Shown here: positions 1 through 7,313 of the stretch, one piece after another | Layout of the letters: every line of letters starts with the position of its first letter | Position numbering within the stretch: position 1 is the first letter of the stretch | NCBI GenBank assembly: GCA_016213015.1 | Contig: JACRCE010000039.1 | Location: forward strand, 1 to 39,157 | From: Deltaproteobacteria bacterium | Lineage (GTDB): Bacteria; Desulfobacterota; GWC2-55-46 | Direction: 5' to 3' | Length of the DNA stretch: 39,157 nt | Made by a program: the position numbers and the translations under genes | The notes under the pieces: generated by a model | What the model saw: only the letters and a program-made list of their open reading frames with translations | Told to the model about the DNA's origin: nothing | Database searches by the model: none

Positions 1-136
1 AGGTCTGATTTATTCGCCGACCCGTCATTGCGAGCAAAGCGAAGCAATCTCGTCTTCAAGGAAATCAACAACTTAGAGATTGCCGCGCCGCGAAAGCGCG
101 GCTCGCAATGACAAAATAAGAATTAATCAGAGCTTC
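1..136. repeat. Left-end copy of a ~140-bp palindromic repeat with terminal inverted repeats
   Basis: The segment holds a core bounded by GTCATTGCGAGC and GCTCGCAATGAC, which are complementary, and inside it a GC-rich hairpin (GCCGCGC around 81-104). It ends with AATTAATCAGAGCTTC at 121-136. The whole unit is the near-identical reverse complement of 39018-39157. The left terminal repeat is degenerate or cut off by the window start. No coding capacity is visible. The layout (terminal inverted repeats, palindromic core, multicopy) resembles a non-autonomous MITE-like element, but no target duplication can be seen here. Confidence 0.8.
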
Positions 137-179
137 CCTAACACAGAAATCGGAAAAAATGGCAATTTTTAGAGGCAAC

Positions 180-803
180 CTACAGCCTGCCCTTTGTCGA
201 AAGCACGCCCTTTATCCTTGGATTCTTGGCAACGGCCCCGCTCAATGCCCTGCCGAGAGCCTTGAATATCGCCTCGATGGCGTGATGGATGTCCTCGCCG
301 TAATGGAGGGTAACGTGCAGGTCAAGCCCGGCGCTGTTGGAGAGCGCCTTCAAAAACTCCTTTGCAAGGTCAAGGTCAAAGGCATGTTCCAGCCGGTCAT
401 CTTTTATCGAGCGCACCTTCTTTGGTGCGGCCTTTGCGCCTTCCATGTTGAACCTAAAGTACGGCCTGTTGCTTATGTCAACCACTACCGTTGCAACTGA
501 GTCCATCATGGGCACCATTGCCGAGGAGCAACGCTTTATGCCGGACGAGTCCCCAAGCGCTTTTTTAAGCGCCTCGCCGAGACGAAGCCCGGTGTCCTCA
601 ACCGTGTGGTGCAGGTCAACCTCGATATCGCCCGTTGCCTTGAGTTTCAGGTCGAAAAGCCCGTGTCTGGCGAAGTTTGTCAGCATGTGGCTGAGAAACG
701 GTATCGGCGTGTTTATATCGCTTGAGCCGCTCCCGTCAAGGTTTAAGTCAACCGAGATCGCCGTTTCCTTTGTCCTGCATTTTATCGCGCCCTTGCGTTT
801 CAT
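180..803 (-). CDS. hisB: Imidazoleglycerol-phosphate dehydratase (HisB)
   Basis: The 207-residue product is the single-domain dehydratase that converts imidazole-glycerol phosphate to imidazole-acetol phosphate in cytoplasmic histidine synthesis. It has the two metal-binding signatures of the family: HHTVEDTGL (about residues 66-74) and HHAIEAIFKALG (about 172-183). The early RTKET stretch and the HML motif are also present. The usual FLDHML reads FLSHML and the usual MDEAL reads MDSVA, both tolerable variants. The start ATG lies 12 bases after a GGGGGTGG stretch. The gene is downstream of aspS on the same strand with a 104-bp gap, and its start region repeats the aspS stop region. No other his genes are in the window, so the pathway genes are scattered here. 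Length is normal for the family. Confidence 0.95.
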   Translation of the reverse strand: MKRKGAIKCRTKETAISVDLNLDGSGSSDINTPIPFLSHMLTNFARHGLFDLKLKATGDIEVDLHHTVEDTGLRLGEALKKALGDSSGIKRCSSAMVPMMDSVATVVVDISNRPYFRFNMEGAKAAPKKVRSIKDDRLEHAFDLDLAKEFLKALSNSAGLDLHVTLHYGEDIHHAIEAIFKALGRALSGAVAKNPRIKGVLSTKGRL

Positions 804-927
804 GTCTTTTTTGCCACCCCCTACCTTTCTTGAAAGAAAGGTAGGCCAAAGAACTTTAATTAGGAATAAACAGCCTTACCTGATAAAAGCTTATGTTACC
901 CCGCCAATCATGTCTTTTTTACCACCC
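800..927. repeat. 20-bp direct repeat bracketing the aspS-hisB gap, with an internal palindrome
   Basis: Positions 800-819 and 908-927 match at 19 of 20 bases. One copy is the 3' end of aspS (containing its TGA). The other is the ribosome-binding and start region of hisB (containing its ATG). Both copies carry ATGA in the gene direction. Between them lies a perfect palindrome at 821-844, with 11-bp arms (CTACCTTTCTT / AAGAAAGGTAG) around GA. The arrangement looks like a short insertion that duplicated the old gene junction. Confidence 0.75.
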
Positions 928-2695
928 GTATCGAGACCTCTTCAAGCTGTTTTGCGCTTACGGTGGATGGCGCATCGCTCATCGCGTCTGCGGCCTTTTG
1001 CGTCTTGGGGAAGGCGATAACGTCGCGTATGGAGTCCGAGCCTGTAAGTATGGCCAGTATCCTGTCAAGGCCGAACGCTATGCCGCCGTGCGGCGGCGTG
1101 CCGAATTGAAGCGCCTCCAGAAGGAATCCGAACCTGTCCTGCGCGTCAATTGCGCTTATGCCGAGCTTTTCAAAGATACGCGACTGCATCCCGCTCGTGT
1201 GTATCCTTATGGAGCCTCCGCCTATCTCCGTTCCGTTCAACACAAGGTCATACGCCTTGGCGCGCACCGAGAGCGGGTCAATGTCGAGCCTGTCCGCGTC
1301 CTCATACATGGGCGCGGTGAACGGATGATGAACCGCGACGTATCTTTTTTCGGCCTCGTCGTAGTCGAGGAGCGGAAAGTCCGTTACCCAGACGAAGTTA
1401 AAACCCTGTTTCGGGATGAGATTGAGCCTTCCGCCGACGTTGAGCCTGAGTCTTCCGAGCGCCGTGTTTGCAATTGACGGCTTGCCCGCGGCAAAGAGAA
1501 GGAGGTCGCCGACGGACGCCTCAAGGCCGGACTCTATCGCCTTTTTTACGTCGTCGTCGATGAATTTTGCTATGGGGGATTGCCAGCCCTCGGCAGTTAT
1601 CTTTACCCACGCAAGTCCCTTTGCGCCGAACGACACGGCGATGGCCGTAAGGTCGTCAAGGTCTTTTCTGGAAAAGGCTGCCCCGCCTTTTACGCATATC
1701 GCCTTTACCACGCCGTTGCTTGCGGCCGCGTCGGTAAAGACCTTGAAGCCGCATTGAGCGACTATTGCCGTAACGTCCTTCAACTCAAGGCCGAAACGCG
1801 CATCCGGGCTGTCAAGGCCGAATCTGCCGATAGCCTCGGCGTAGGTCAGGCGCTGAATGGGAAGGCTCATCGCGTGTCCGGCGGTCTTGAATATCCGCTC
1901 CACCAGACCTTCCATGACGGCCATGACGTCGTCCCTGTCAACGAAGCTCATCTCCGCGTCTATCTGCGTGAACTCAGGCTGGCGGTCGGCCCTCAGATCC
2001 TCGTCCCTGAAGCATTTGACGATCTGATAGTACCTGTCAAAGCCGCTAATCATCAATATCTGCTTAAAGAGCTGTGGCGACTGCGGCAGGGCGAAGAACA
2101 GCCCGGGACTCAACCTGCACGGCACGAGAAAGTCCCTTGCGCCCTCAGGCGTGCTCTTCGTGAGCACCGGGGTTTCTATCTCTATGAATCCGTTTTGAGA
2201 AAGGTAGGAGCGCGCCTCCTGAGTTACCTGATGGCGGAGGATTAATTTTTTCTGGAGCGAAGGCCGTCTGAGATCGAGGTAACGGTACTTGAGCCTCGTC
2301 ATCTCGGCGACGCCGGTATCGTCTTCGAGCACGAACGGAAGCGGGGCCGAATCGTTCAACCTTTTAAGCGATGAAACCTCCACCTCTATCGCGCCGGTCG
2401 CAATGTCCGGGTTTTCGGTGTCCTTGGGCCTTGGGCGGACAACGCCCGTAACCGCGATGACGAACTCGCTCCTCAACTCGTGCGCCTTTTCGTGCGCCTG
2501 CCCCGCGTGAGGGCTGAACACGAGTTGCACGAGGCCCGCCCGGTCACGAAGGTCAATAAAGATAAGGCCGCCGTGGTCGCGCCTCCTGTGCACCCAGCCC
2601 ATGAGCGTAACAATAGAGCCTATATTTTTTTCGTTGACCTCGCCGCAGTAGGAACTGCGCCTTGAGTCGCCGAGAGCGTCCAAGTCGAAAGCCAT
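908..2695 (-). CDS. aspS: Aspartyl-tRNA synthetase
   Basis: The 595-residue class II synthetase charges tRNA-Asp. It has an N-terminal OB-fold anticodon domain (about 1-110, [11 protein letters not shown]). Class II motif 2 follows in [14 protein letters not shown], with the QIDAEMSF stretch after it. A bacterial-type GAD insertion lies in the middle, and motif 3 is [15 protein letters not shown] near 530-545. GGAGG sits about 10 bases before the ATG, and a good promoter lies 40-70 bases upstream. The His in RRDHGG matches the residue reported in non-discriminating enzymes, where E. coli has Leu. It may therefore also charge tRNA-Asn if the genome has GatCAB. That last point is inference. It is the first gene of an aspS-hisB unit. 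Confidence 0.97.
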   Translation of the reverse strand: MAFDLDALGDSRRSSYCGEVNEKNIGSIVTLMGWVHRRRDHGGLIFIDLRDRAGLVQLVFSPHAGQAHEKAHELRSEFVIAVTGVVRPRPKDTENPDIATGAIEVEVSSLKRLNDSAPLPFVLEDDTGVAEMTRLKYRYLDLRRPSLQKKLILRHQVTQEARSYLSQNGFIEIETPVLTKSTPEGARDFLVPCRLSPGLFFALPQSPQLFKQILMISGFDRYYQIVKCFRDEDLRADRQPEFTQIDAEMSFVDRDDVMAVMEGLVERIFKTAGHAMSLPIQRLTYAEAIGRFGLDSPDARFGLELKDVTAIVAQCGFKVFTDAAASNGVVKAICVKGGAAFSRKDLDDLTAIAVSFGAKGLAWVKITAEGWQSPIAKFIDDDVKKAIESGLEASVGDLLLFAAGKPSIANTALGRLRLNVGGRLNLIPKQGFNFVWVTDFPLLDYDEAEKRYVAVHHPFTAPMYEDADRLDIDPLSVRAKAYDLVLNGTEIGGGSIRIHTSGMQSRIFEKLGISAIDAQDRFGFLLEALQFGTPPHGGIAFGLDRILAILTGSDSIRDVIAFPKTQKAADAMSDAPSTVSAKQLEEVSIRVVKKT

Positions 2696-2742
2696 TATCG
2701 AGAGACCTCCAAATCCGTTAATCCGGCAACGCCGAATAAGAA

Positions 2743-2771
2743 TTTATAGCATATCGGAAGATGGTTTGCAA
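2743..2771 (-). promoter_or_regulatory. Predicted sigma-70 promoter of aspS-hisB
   Basis: On the minus strand, TTGCAA (2766-2771) is followed after exactly 17 bases by TATAAA (2743-2748). The predicted transcript start would lie about 40 bases before the aspS ATG. It diverges from the yjbQ promoter about 50 bp away. Confidence 0.6.
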
Positions 2772-2800
2772 TTTTTCATCGCCGCAAGAAAGACGGGCAA

Positions 2801-2818
2801 CCGGTCTTCAAGAAAGGT
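2801..2818. repeat. Short dispersed motif (ACCTTTCTTGAAGACCGG, reverse orientation)
   Basis: The reverse complement of 2801-2818 matches 27449-27467 apart from one missing base. Its first half matches an arm of the palindrome at 821-844. It lies between the divergent aspS and yjbQ promoters. No function can be assigned. Confidence 0.4.
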
Positions 2819-2821
2819 GAG

Positions 2822-2850
2822 TTGACAAAATGCCGTCAATTCACTATACT
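2822..2850 (+). promoter_or_regulatory. Predicted sigma-70 promoter of yjbQ-rsmD-coaD
   Basis: A consensus TTGACA (2822-2827) is followed after exactly 17 bases by TATACT (2845-2850). The predicted start lies about 40 bases before the yjbQ ribosome site. It is the only strong plus-strand promoter before yjbQ, rsmD and coaD, which are closely spaced. Confidence 0.75.
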
Positions 2851-2896
2851 TTTAAGACTGCGGCGTGAGCGGCACTAAAAACCATTGGAGGTAATC

Positions 2897-3328
2897 TTGA
2901 AGGTCTTTACCGGAACCGTCAGGATAAAATCGAACGCAAAGGCCGAGGAGATAAACATCACCAATCAGGCAGAGGCAATGCTTGCCGAAAGCGGCGTTCA
3001 GGACGGCATTGCCATTGTTTTCACTGGGCATACCACGGCAAGCGTGCATCTGGGCAACGCGGACAAGGAACTCGAAAAGGACTTCCACGACTTTCTTAGC
3101 GATGTCGTGGTCAACAAGCCCACCTACCGGCATAACAACAAGGGTGACTACGGCAAGAACGCGGACGCGCACTTCAAGGCGATAATGGTCGGAAACAGCG
3201 TAACCGTGCCGGTTACAAGGGGCAGGCTTTCCTTGGGCCAATGGCAGGCCATATATTTTTCCGAGTTCGACGGGCCGAGAGCCCGCCTCATATCGATCAG
3301 GATAATGGGCGGTCAGGCAGGGCAATGA
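2897..3328 (+). CDS. YjbQ-family (UPF0047) protein
   Basis: The 143-residue protein has the family core: TGHTTASVHLGNAD (about 43-56), GDYGKNADAHFKA, and GRLSLGQWQAIYFSEFDGPR near the C-terminus. The conserved His and acidic residues match the metal-site pattern of YjbQ proteins. Some members show weak thiamine-phosphate synthase activity, but the physiological role is unsettled. The start chosen is TTG at 2897, because GGAGG (2887-2891) lies 5 bases before it. A longer TTG reading at 2885 would bury that site. It is the first gene after a strong promoter and 28 bp before rsmD. Only the family is sure, not the reaction. Confidence 0.9.
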   Translation: MKVFTGTVRIKSNAKAEEINITNQAEAMLAESGVQDGIAIVFTGHTTASVHLGNADKELEKDFHDFLSDVVVNKPTYRHNNKGDYGKNADAHFKAIMVGNSVTVPVTRGRLSLGQWQAIYFSEFDGPRARLISIRIMGGQAGQ

Positions 3329-3355
3329 GCGGCCTGAACAAATTCCGTTGAGGCC

Positions 3356-3937
3356 ATGAGAGTAATAGCGGGCGCTTGCAAAGGCAGAAGGCTTTGCGTC
3401 CCCAGGGCCGCCTCCATAAGACCGACGACCGACAAGGTCAGGGAGGCGGTCTTTAACGTTTTGACGCACAGCGGATTAAATGAGACCGCCTTTCCATTCA
3501 AACGCTGCCTTGATCTCTTTGCCGGCGGCGGCGCGATGGGCATAGAGGCCATGAGCAGGGGCGCTCAGGCGCTGACCTTCGTTGACGACAGCCCAACGGC
3601 GATAAAGCTCATACGGCAAAATCTTGAGATATGCGGCCTCAAGGCCGATGTCATCAAGGCCGACGTCCTTACGGCGATACGCCGTCTTGCGGCGCAAAAA
3701 CGATTTTTCGACCTTATATTCGTTGATCCGCCTTATGAGTCGTCGCTGGCGCTCGATACCCTGCGCGCAATTGATGAAGCCGCGCTCGTCAACGAGGCCG
3801 GGATTGTCGTGGCCGAGACCTCAAAGAGGGTGTCCCTGAATGAAGGCGCTCAGTGTCTCAAAAATCTTCTCCTCTCGGACGAGAGAAGATACGGCGATAC
3901 GGCCGTTTACTTCTATCGCCCGCGCTCTGAGAGTTGA
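3356..3937 (+). CDS. rsmD: 16S rRNA (guanine(966)-N2)-methyltransferase RsmD
   Basis: The 193-residue Rossmann-fold methyltransferase begins MRVIAGACKGRRL, the usual RsmD start, with RPTTDKVREAVFNVL following. The AdoMet-binding loop is DLFAGGGAMGIEAMSRG (about 53-69), and the catalytic DPPY is at about residues 124-127. RsmD methylates G966 of 16S rRNA in the assembled 30S subunit. The close-set GAGG two bases before the ATG is poor, but the family start supports this choice. Its TGA lies in the ribosome site of coaD, so the two genes are probably cotranscribed and coupled. The rsmD-coaD pairing is very common in bacteria. Confidence 0.95.
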   Translation: MRVIAGACKGRRLCVPRAASIRPTTDKVREAVFNVLTHSGLNETAFPFKRCLDLFAGGGAMGIEAMSRGAQALTFVDDSPTAIKLIRQNLEICGLKADVIKADVLTAIRRLAAQKRFFDLIFVDPPYESSLALDTLRAIDEAALVNEAGIVVAETSKRVSLNEGAQCLKNLLLSDERRYGDTAVYFYRPRSES

Positions 3938-3949
3938 GGATATATCCCA

Positions 3950-4438
3950 ATGGCAAGACATATAGGCGTATACCCGGGCACGTTCGACCCCATTACGAGA
4001 GGACATCTCGACATCATCGAGAGAGGTCTTACCCTGTTCGACGAACTGATAGTCGCGGTTGCCGAGGGCCAGTCGAAGGCGCCTTTTTTCAGCGCGCCTG
4101 AGCGGGTTGAACTGATAAGGCAGGAGACAAGGCGCTATAAAAACGTCAGGGTCGAGAGCTTCGACGGCCTTCTTATCGCGTACATGAAAAAGAAGAAGGC
4201 AAAGACCGTGCTCAGGGGGCTTCGCGTCATATCGGACTTCGAGTACGAATTCCAGATGGCGCTCATAAACAGGAGGCTTGCCCCTGAGATTGAAACCGTG
4301 TTTATGATGACGGCTGAAAACTACGCCGCGGTAAGCTCAAGGTTCATAAAGGAGATCGCAAGACTCGGCGGCGGCGTAGGGGCCTTCGTAACTCCGGCCG
4401 TAGCAAAAAAGTTGAAAGAGAAGGTCAGGGGAATATAG
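3950..4438 (+). CDS. coaD: Phosphopantetheine adenylyltransferase
   Basis: The 162-residue enzyme transfers AMP from ATP to 4'-phosphopantetheine, the fourth step of coenzyme A synthesis in the cytoplasm. It opens with GVYPGTFDPITRGHLDII, including the TxGH nucleotide-binding motif. It also carries VLRGLRVISDFEYEFQMALINR and the late AAVSSRFIKEIARLGG stretch that contains the second nucleotidyltransferase signature. Length and start are typical. GAGGAT lies about 8 bases before the ATG. It closes the yjbQ-rsmD-coaD unit. The 320 bases after it hold a repeat, not a gene. Confidence 0.97.
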   Translation: MARHIGVYPGTFDPITRGHLDIIERGLTLFDELIVAVAEGQSKAPFFSAPERVELIRQETRRYKNVRVESFDGLLIAYMKKKKAKTVLRGLRVISDFEYEFQMALINRRLAPEIETVFMMTAENYAAVSSRFIKEIARLGGGVGAFVTPAVAKKLKEKVRGI

Positions 4439-4466
4439 CAGTTTCTGCAAAATTAAAAATTTGTTC

Positions 4467-4633
4467 AGGCCGTTCAAAAACGTCCAGATGCAAGGCGTCA
4501 AGGAGCGACGAATGAGACGCACGGAGCCTGCCCAAGCCTGCCCTCGAATGTCTCTATCGAGGGAATGTTTCTATCGGGGGTTGTGCGTCGCTAGTTGAGG
4601 AGCGAGGCGGACAACGCAGCAGATGGGCGTTTT
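4467..4633. repeat. Fold-back part of composite repeat, copy 1
   Basis: The ends are imperfect inverted repeats: AAAACGTCCAGATGC near 4477 against GCAGATGGGCGTTTT near 4619-4633. Inside is a hairpin CCCTCGA (4541-4547) / TCGAGGG (4557-4563). The left end resembles a repeat I recall from delta-proteobacterial and Nitrospira-like intergenic DNA. No ORF of any quality lies here. This segment fills most of the 320-base gap between coaD and the aminotransferase. The comparable place in copy 2 (28989-29120) also has a GC-rich hairpin at the same point. Confidence 0.6.
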
Positions 4634-4675
4634 GTAATGCCAATCGTCATAAAGACGATTGGCATTACCGGCATG
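4631..4675. repeat. Hairpin module B of composite repeat, copy 1
   Basis: A perfect 15-bp stem (4634-4648 with 4654-4668) encloses ATAAA. The flanks TTTTGTAA and TTACCGGCA are shared with two further hairpins at 29124-29172 and 29254-29298. Against the latter, one stem pair changes from G-C to A-T on both arms, so pairing is kept. No run of T follows, so it is not a standard terminator. Confidence 0.8.
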
Positions 4676-4681
4676 GAACAA

Positions 4682-4747
4682 AGATATCTTTTTTAGAGTT
4701 CGCCTTGTCGCTTCGCGAGTCGGCGAACAACCGGTCAGCGGCCTGAT
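4682..4747. repeat. Hairpin module A of composite repeat, copy 1
   Basis: GTTCGCC (4698-4704) pairs with GGCGAAC (4722-4728). The flanking sequence, including CAACCGGTCAGCGGCCT after the stem, matches 29178-29238. There the stem reads GCTCGCC / GGCGAGC, a compensatory change. The module ends just before the ribosome site of the aminotransferase gene, so it would be in that gene's 5' leader. Confidence 0.75.
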
Positions 4748-4759
4748 AGGGGTTTGAAC

Positions 4760-5956
4760 ATGATAAAGCTATCCTCAAGATTAAACGGTCTGGAGGAGTC
4801 GATAACGCTTGCGATAACCGCGAAGGCCAACGCATTGAGGGCCTCGGGTAAAAACGTCATCGGCCTTGGCGCGGGCGAGCCGGACTTCGACACGCCTGAG
4901 AACATAAAAGAGGCCGCGATCAAGGCCATAAGGGACGGCAAGACCAAGTACACCCCGGTCAGCGGCATCGCCGAACTCAAGGACGCGATAATCGCCAAGT
5001 TCAAAAGGGATAATAATCTCGCGTATACGAGAGAGCAGGTTCTCGTTTCCAGCGGCGGCAAGCACTCCATATTCAACCTGTTTCAGGCCATAATCAATCC
5101 CGGGGACGAGGTTGTCATACCCGCGCCCTACTGGGTCTCGTATCCTGCGATGGTCATGCTCGCCGGAGGAAGGCCGGTTATCGTAAAGACCGATGAAGGC
5201 GCGGGCTTTAAGATGAAGCCAGAGGAGTTCGCCGCCGCCATTACGCCGCAGACGAAGGCGGTTGTCATAAACAGCCCCTCAAACCCCACTGGAGCGGCCT
5301 ATACCGCCTCTGAGCTTAAAGATATTGCCTCTGTAGCGCTCGACAAGGGCGTCCTCATCATAAGCGACGAGATATACGAGATGCTCGCATACGACGGCTT
5401 CAAGCCGGTCTCTATCGCCTCTACGTCGGACAAGGCCGCTAGGAATACCGTTGTCCTGAACGGGGTGTCAAAGGCGTATGCCATGACCGGCTGGAGGATC
5501 GGCTACGCGGCCGGCCCCCCCGCGATAATACAAGCCATGACCAACATCCAGAGCCAGTCAACCTCCAACCCCGCGTCGATATCCCAGTGGGCCGCTGTTG
5601 AAGCCCTTAACGGGACGCAGGGGTTCATCCCCATGATGGTCAAGGAGTTCGCGTCAAGGCGCGACGCGATGGTCACGGGACTCAACGCCATAAACGGCAT
5701 AAGCGCCAAGACCCCGCTCGGCGCGTTTTACGTGTTCGCCAACGTATCGGGGGTATACGGAAGAGGGCTTCCCGGGATGCGCCTTACCGATTCGTCGGAC
5801 CTTGCGGTCTGGCTCTTGGACGAGGCCGGGGTGGCTCTGGTGCCCGGAGCGCCTTTCGGCGACGACAACTACATACGGCTTTCCTACGCCACCTCCATGG
5901 ATAACATCAACGAGGGGATAAGGCGCATGGGCGAGGCCTTGGCAAGGCTCAAGTAA
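4760..5956 (+). CDS. Pyridoxal-phosphate aminotransferase, aspartate aminotransferase type
   Basis: This 398-residue fold-type I aminotransferase belongs to the class I/II group with bacterial aspartate aminotransferases of the Thermus type. Motifs: GAGEPDFDTPENI, YTPVSGIAELKDAI, NSPSNPTGAAY, SDEIYEMLAYDG, and the PLP lysine in NGVSKAYAMTGWRIGYAAG. A late RLSYATS carries the substrate-carboxylate Arg. It probably interconverts aspartate and oxaloacetate. Some members instead, or also, transaminate prephenate, so I give no symbol. The ATG at 4760 is preferred over the in-frame TTG at 4754, because AGGGG (4747-4751) gives an 8-base spacing only for the ATG. It is preceded by composite repeat copy 1 and followed 16 bases later by a ClC gene. 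Confidence 0.93.
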   Translation: MIKLSSRLNGLEESITLAITAKANALRASGKNVIGLGAGEPDFDTPENIKEAAIKAIRDGKTKYTPVSGIAELKDAIIAKFKRDNNLAYTREQVLVSSGGKHSIFNLFQAIINPGDEVVIPAPYWVSYPAMVMLAGGRPVIVKTDEGAGFKMKPEEFAAAITPQTKAVVINSPSNPTGAAYTASELKDIASVALDKGVLIISDEIYEMLAYDGFKPVSIASTSDKAARNTVVLNGVSKAYAMTGWRIGYAAGPPAIIQAMTNIQSQSTSNPASISQWAAVEALNGTQGFIPMMVKEFASRRDAMVTGLNAINGISAKTPLGAFYVFANVSGVYGRGLPGMRLTDSSDLAVWLLDEAGVALVPGAPFGDDNYIRLSYATSMDNINEGIRRMGEALARLK

Positions 5957-5972
5957 CCCCGTCGGGGCGTAA

Positions 5973-7313
5973 ATGCAAAGGATAAAGGAAGAGGCGATAA
6001 TCCTTGTAAGCGTCGTCAAGTGGCTGGCGCTTGCGGCAACAACTGGCCTTATCGTCGGCGCATCAACCGCCGCATTCGTGAAGACGCTGAACCTCTGTTC
6101 TTCGGCAATACTGCTTTTACCCCATTATTTTCTCCTTCTGCCGCTTGGTCTCGCTTTTTCCGCCGCGCTTATCTATGTTTTTCCAGACGCCGTCGGACAC
6201 GGCGCAAATAAGGTCATCGGTATTATCCACCACGGCAATAGCAGGATACCGCCGATAAACACGATGGTTGAATTTTTGAGAACGACCATTACGCTTGCCG
6301 TGGGCGGGTCAGCGGGCAAGGAAGGGCCTGCCGCTCAGATTGGCGCGGGATGCGCCTCTTTATTCGCGGATTTACTGAGGTTTGAAGGGCAGGACAGAAG
6401 AAAGCTCGTTATATGCGGCATAAGCGGCGCCTTTGCATCGGTCTTCGGCACGCCTATAGCCGGCGCGATATTCGGCATCGAGGTATTGAGCGCCGGGACA
6501 ATCAAATATGACGTTCTCTTGCCGTCCTTTGTGGCGGGCATAGTGAGCTATCAGTTCTCATCATGGCTTGGGCTTGCGTACTTTCATCATCCGGTCATGT
6601 TCGTGCCGGTATTCACGGAGATGTTCTTTTTGAAGGTCGTCGTTGCCGGCATACTGTTCGGCGGGGTATCCTTCCTGCTCGTCGAGACGCTCAGCCTCGG
6701 CAAAAAAATATCGGCCTCGCTCAAACTGTCCCTGCCGCTCAAGGGGCTTATCATCGGCGCATCCCTTGCCGCGTCGGGTTTCGTGCTCGGAGACGCATAC
6801 TTCGGCCTTGGACTTGACACCCTGCGCTCCTCTCTTGAAGGCGCTCCGCTCCCTTGGTATGCCTTTCTGGTCAAAACCGTGTTTACAAGCGCAACGCTCA
6901 ACTTCGGCGGGAGCGGCGGCATAGGCACGCCGCTTTTCTTCGTAGGCGCAACCTCGGGCAACGCCTTTTCAGGGCTCCTTGGCGTTGACCCTGCAATGCT
7001 TGCCGCGATAGGCTTTGTGAGCCTTCTCGCCGGGGCCGCCAACACGCCGATTGCCGCGTCCATCATGGCCGTTGAGCTGTTCGGCGCTCTGGTCGCGCCT
7101 TATGCGGCAGTCTCATGCGTAATCAGCTACGTCGTTGCCGGGCATAGGAGCGTTTATCCGGCGCAGACGCTTGCCGTCAAAAAATCATCTTCCATCAAAG
7201 TTGAGGAGGGTCTGCCGCTTGAGGCGGTAAAGGCGAGGTATGAGGAAAGGGAAAATAGCGTAATCATTCGTCTGTCCCGCTTATGGCGGTTACTCAGACG
7301 AGATAGAGGCTGA
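5973..7313 (+). CDS. ClC-family chloride channel or H+/Cl- antiporter
   Basis: The 446-residue inner-membrane protein has about ten or more hydrophobic segments and the ClC signatures. GGSAGKEGPAAQIGAG (about 109-124) contains the gating Glu, and GSGGIGTPLFFVGATSG lies near 310. The first Cl- site motif, usually GSGIP, is GHGANK here, as in the GHG-type bacterial subgroup. There is no C-terminal CBS pair. It should pass chloride or a similar anion, but channel versus proton-coupled exchange cannot be read from motifs. The start ATG follows a short CCCC-GTC-GGGG hairpin. It sits 16 bp behind the aminotransferase and converges with the GGDEF/EAL gene, with the two 3' ends overlapping by 24 bases. 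Confidence 0.92.
   Translation: MQRIKEEAIILVSVVKWLALAATTGLIVGASTAAFVKTLNLCSSAILLLPHYFLLLPLGLAFSAALIYVFPDAVGHGANKVIGIIHHGNSRIPPINTMVEFLRTTITLAVGGSAGKEGPAAQIGAGCASLFADLLRFEGQDRRKLVICGISGAFASVFGTPIAGAIFGIEVLSAGTIKYDVLLPSFVAGIVSYQFSSWLGLAYFHHPVMFVPVFTEMFFLKVVVAGILFGGVSFLLVETLSLGKKISASLKLSLPLKGLIIGASLAASGFVLGDAYFGLGLDTLRSSLEGAPLPWYAFLVKTVFTSATLNFGGSGGIGTPLFFVGATSGNAFSGLLGVDPAMLAAIGFVSLLAGAANTPIAASIMAVELFGALVAPYAAVSCVISYVVAGHRSVYPAQTLAVKKSSSIKVEEGLPLEAVKARYEERENSVIIRLSRLWRLLRRDRG

Noticed and set aside
4631-4747. Integron attC site or rho-independent terminator
   Set aside because: No GTTRRRY/RYYYAAC core sites, and no T run after the stems.
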